From the NCBI GenBank assembly GCA_014360855.1, contig JACIWP010000147.1, forward strand, positions 1 to 7,856: a stretch of 7,856 nucleotides of DNA. The letters run 5' to 3'. The DNA is from Anaerolineae bacterium. Its GTDB lineage: Bacteria > Chloroflexota > Anaerolineae > JACIWP01. Within the stretch, counting starts at the first letter, position 1; the number at the start of each line of letters is the position of its first letter. This document shows positions 6,379-7,856 of this stretch, in pieces. Below the pieces are notes generated by a model. The model was not told where the DNA came from. It saw only the letters and a program-made list of their open reading frames with translations, and ran no database searches. Position numbers and translations under genes: made by a program.

Positions 6379-7281
6379 TCAATCAATGCGCATGCGCGGG
6401 TCCAGCGCATCGCGCAGGCCGTCGCCGACGAAGTTGACACATAGCACGGTCAGGGCAATCATAATGCCCGGCGGCACCCACAGCCACGGCATGCGCGACA
6501 GCACGGTGAGCTTCTGGGCGTCGGTGAGCATCTGTCCCCAGCTTGGTTGGGGCGGCGGGACGCCCAGTCCCAGGAAGCTGAGGCTGGCCTCGGTCAGGAT
6601 GGCGCCGGCCATGCCGAAGGTGGCGGCCACGGTGATAGGCCCGACACAGTTGGGCAAAAGGTGGCGCAGGATGAGCCGGCCGCTCGGCACCCCCACACAG
6701 CGGGCAGCGGTGACGAACTCCTGTTCCCGCAGGCTGAGGAACTGCCCCCGCACCAGCCGGCAGATGCTGGGCCAGGCCAGGAAGCCGATGACGGCCATGA
6801 TGTTGTACAGGCTGGCGCCGATCAGCGCCACCACCGTGATAATGATGATGAGCAGGGGGAAGCACATGAAGACATCGGTGATGCGCATGATGATGGTGTC
6901 CACGACGCCGCCGTAGTAGCCGGCGATCGCGCCCAGTATCGTCCCGATCAGGGTGTAGATCATGACGGCCACCAGGCCGACCGAGAGGGATACCCGCGTG
7001 GCATACACCAGCCGCGCCCACACATCGCGGCCCAACGGGTCGGTCCCCAGGATGTGTTCGCGAGAGGGCGGCATCTTGATGGCCGAGTAATCCTGGTAAT
7101 AGGGGTCCTGGCCGGCCACGTAGGGGGCCAAGATGGCCACCAGGGCCAGGAGGATGATGACGACGGCGCCGGCGACCGCCAGCCGATGCCGCAGGAATCT
7201 GCGCAGGATGCGCTGTCCCATACTTTCCTGGCGCATTGCCCGCCAGTTCACGTTCACTGCTTGGGTTCCCTGTACTGCCAT
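6379..7281 (-). CDS. ABC transporter permease, DppC/OppC (PepT) family
   Basis: 300 residues, the usual length for the family. An N-terminal OppC_N-type segment holds membrane helix 1 (about 34-51), followed by the signature HILGTDPLGRDVWARL (76-91). Further hydrophobic helices lie at about 98-120, 140-160 and 162-172, with more toward the C-terminus. The EAA loop that docks the ATPase subunit is clear: E188-FVTAARCVG-V198 through HLLPN (207-211). FLGLGVPPPQPSWG near 235-250 and the C-terminal GDGLRDALDPR are also typical. It would pair with a DppB-type permease, two ATPases (DppD/F) and a binding protein to import peptides, nickel or, in some bacteria, oligosaccharides or sialic acid. None of these partners is in the window. 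The start at 7281 has a modest AGGGAAG upstream; M16 or M21 are alternatives. It lies between a glycosidase-like gene (55-nt gap) and the sialidase-like gene (37-nt gap), so a sugar substrate is likelier than peptides. Confidence 0.93.
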   Translation of the reverse strand: MAVQGTQAVNVNWRAMRQESMGQRILRRFLRHRLAVAGAVVIILLALVAILAPYVAGQDPYYQDYSAIKMPPSREHILGTDPLGRDVWARLVYATRVSLSVGLVAVMIYTLIGTILGAIAGYYGGVVDTIIMRITDVFMCFPLLIIIITVVALIGASLYNIMAVIGFLAWPSICRLVRGQFLSLREQEFVTAARCVGVPSGRLILRHLLPNCVGPITVAATFGMAGAILTEASLSFLGLGVPPPQPSWGQMLTDAQKLTVLSRMPWLWVPPGIMIALTVLCVNFVGDGLRDALDPRMRID

Positions 7282-7336
7282 GTCCGCTTCCCTGTCAGTG
7301 GAATGGTGAAGGTGACGCAGAGGTCACCCGGAAATC

Positions 7337-7856
7337 TCACAATCCTTCGCCGGCGAGCTGTCTCAGCGCCGGCCACAGCCCAAGGGCCTGCACGCCGTCG
7401 GCGCGGTAGATGCCGATGGCATCGGCGCCGGCGTCCCTCGCGATGTGGGCCGCGCGCAGGATATCCCCCGCGGTGGAAAGGCGGCGCTCGCCCCAACAGC
7501 ACAACTGCGCCATGAGAGGGATCGCATCTCCAAGGGCCTGCCGGGCGGCGCGCACCTGGCCGGCGATGGCCTCCAGATCTCCGGTCATCAGGCGCAGGGT
7601 GATGGCATCCACGAGGCCCTCCCGCGCCCAGGCCGGCCAGTCGTGGCCCCAGCGGTAGGCCGCGGCCGGCTCGCCGGCGACTGCCGCTGAAAGGATGGTG
7701 CCGGCCGGCAGGGCTTGGCGCAGTTCGCGGAGGAAGCGGGTGGTGAAGCCGGCGCAGTGCCTCAGCCACTCTTCTTCCGCGGCGCCGGCCGGCGGCCGGC
7801 CGTACGTCTCCTCGAAGCTTCGCACAATGGGCGTTTCGAACCCGAAAGGGCTGGCG
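7337..7856 (-). CDS. Partial TIM-barrel, glycoside-hydrolase-like protein (N-terminal part outside window)
   Basis: 172 residues up to the TGA at 7339-7337. The frame stays open to the window edge, so this is only the C-terminal part of a longer protein, and the internal GTG at 7825 is unlikely to be the start. Visible features are a GFETPIVRSFEETYG segment, a FLRELRQAL helix, W-A-R-E-G-L-V-D-A-I, and a late ARDAGADAIGIY strand-helix unit followed by the final helix. Alternating hydrophobic strands and Ala/Arg-rich helices fit the last half of a (beta/alpha)8 barrel. The pattern resembles family-10 glycosylhydrolase-like (GHL) proteins, but this is from memory of the family style, and the catalytic acids cannot be assigned. 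It is first in the visible operon, 55 bases before the permease. It could also be another TIM-barrel enzyme. Confidence 0.6.
   Translation of the reverse strand, partial: ASPFGFETPIVRSFEETYGRPPAGAAEEEWLRHCAGFTTRFLRELRQALPAGTILSAAVAGEPAAAYRWGHDWPAWAREGLVDAITLRLMTGDLEAIAGQVRAARQALGDAIPLMAQLCCWGERRLSTAGDILRAAHIARDAGADAIGIYRADGVQALGLWPALRQLAGEGL

Noticed and set aside
6342..6440. Longer N-terminus of the sialidase-like gene from 6440
   Set aside because: It would overlap the permease gene by 62 bases, has unlike composition, and the ATG at 6341 has a strong AAGGAG at 7-base spacing.
7311..7328. Inverted repeat GGTGAC/GTCACC between the glycosidase-like and permease genes
   Set aside because: Only 6 bp per arm with a 6-nt loop and no U-tract. 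The GGTGA-TCACC spacing (8) differs from the N3 dyads at 2963-2995, so a link to them is not supported.
6547..7515. Plus-strand frame of 322 codons opposite the permease and glycosidase-like genes
   Set aside because: Asp/Gly/His/Gln-rich composition typical of an antisense frame. It runs across the intergenic gap and two well-supported minus-strand genes.
7823..7825. GTG as the start of the glycosidase-like gene
   Set aside because: The frame continues upstream in family-like sequence (GFETPIV) to the window edge, so the GTG is internal.

Overview
The window is GC-rich and gene-dense and has no RNA genes, CRISPR array or insertion sequence that I can see. It most likely comes from a member of the Chloroflexota (Anaerolineae-like). 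That is an inference from style: long Thr/Pro linkers of the TPTPTATPT type, tandem DNRLRE/CBM96-like surface domains, a P-loop ATPase joined to a TolB-like propeller, a TTG start behind a strong Shine-Dalgarno, and an extreme abundance of the palindrome GCCGGC. No single marker gene proves the phylum.

Layout. Bases 1-2881 (+) are the 3' part of a very large secreted or surface protein: four CBM96/DNRLRE-like beta-sandwich domains separated by Thr/Pro-rich linkers, with the N-terminus outside the window. Bases 2882-3092 are intergenic and hold an intrinsic terminator, a pair of tandem 15-bp dyads that also form one large hairpin, a sigma-70-type promoter with a perfect TATAAT, and a strong ribosome binding site. 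Bases 3093-5267 (+) encode a 724-residue single-pass membrane protein: a cytoplasmic AAA_16/STAND-like ATPase with a winged-helix-like region, one membrane helix, a Thr/Pro linker and a six-bladed TolB-like propeller predicted to lie outside. Bases 5268-7856 (-) carry three genes in one direction, probably one operon. In transcription order they are the C-terminal part of a TIM-barrel glycosidase-like protein, a DppC/OppC-type ABC permease, and a cytoplasmic BNR/Asp-box sialidase-like protein.

How they may work together. The minus-strand genes fit uptake and cytoplasmic processing of a glycan or glycoconjugate: an Opp/Dpp-type importer (a family that in some bacteria carries oligosaccharides or sialic acid) flanked by two carbohydrate-active-looking enzymes. 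The substrate cannot be read from the sequence. The two plus-strand genes encode surface-exposed proteins with the same style of linker, but they are separated by a terminator and a new promoter, so they are separate transcription units. The plus and minus units converge with abutting stop codons inside a perfect 9-bp inverted repeat.

The points most worth following up are the transmembrane ATPase-propeller architecture, the tandem dyads at 2963-2995, the GCCGGC over-abundance, and the hairpin at the convergent gene junction.
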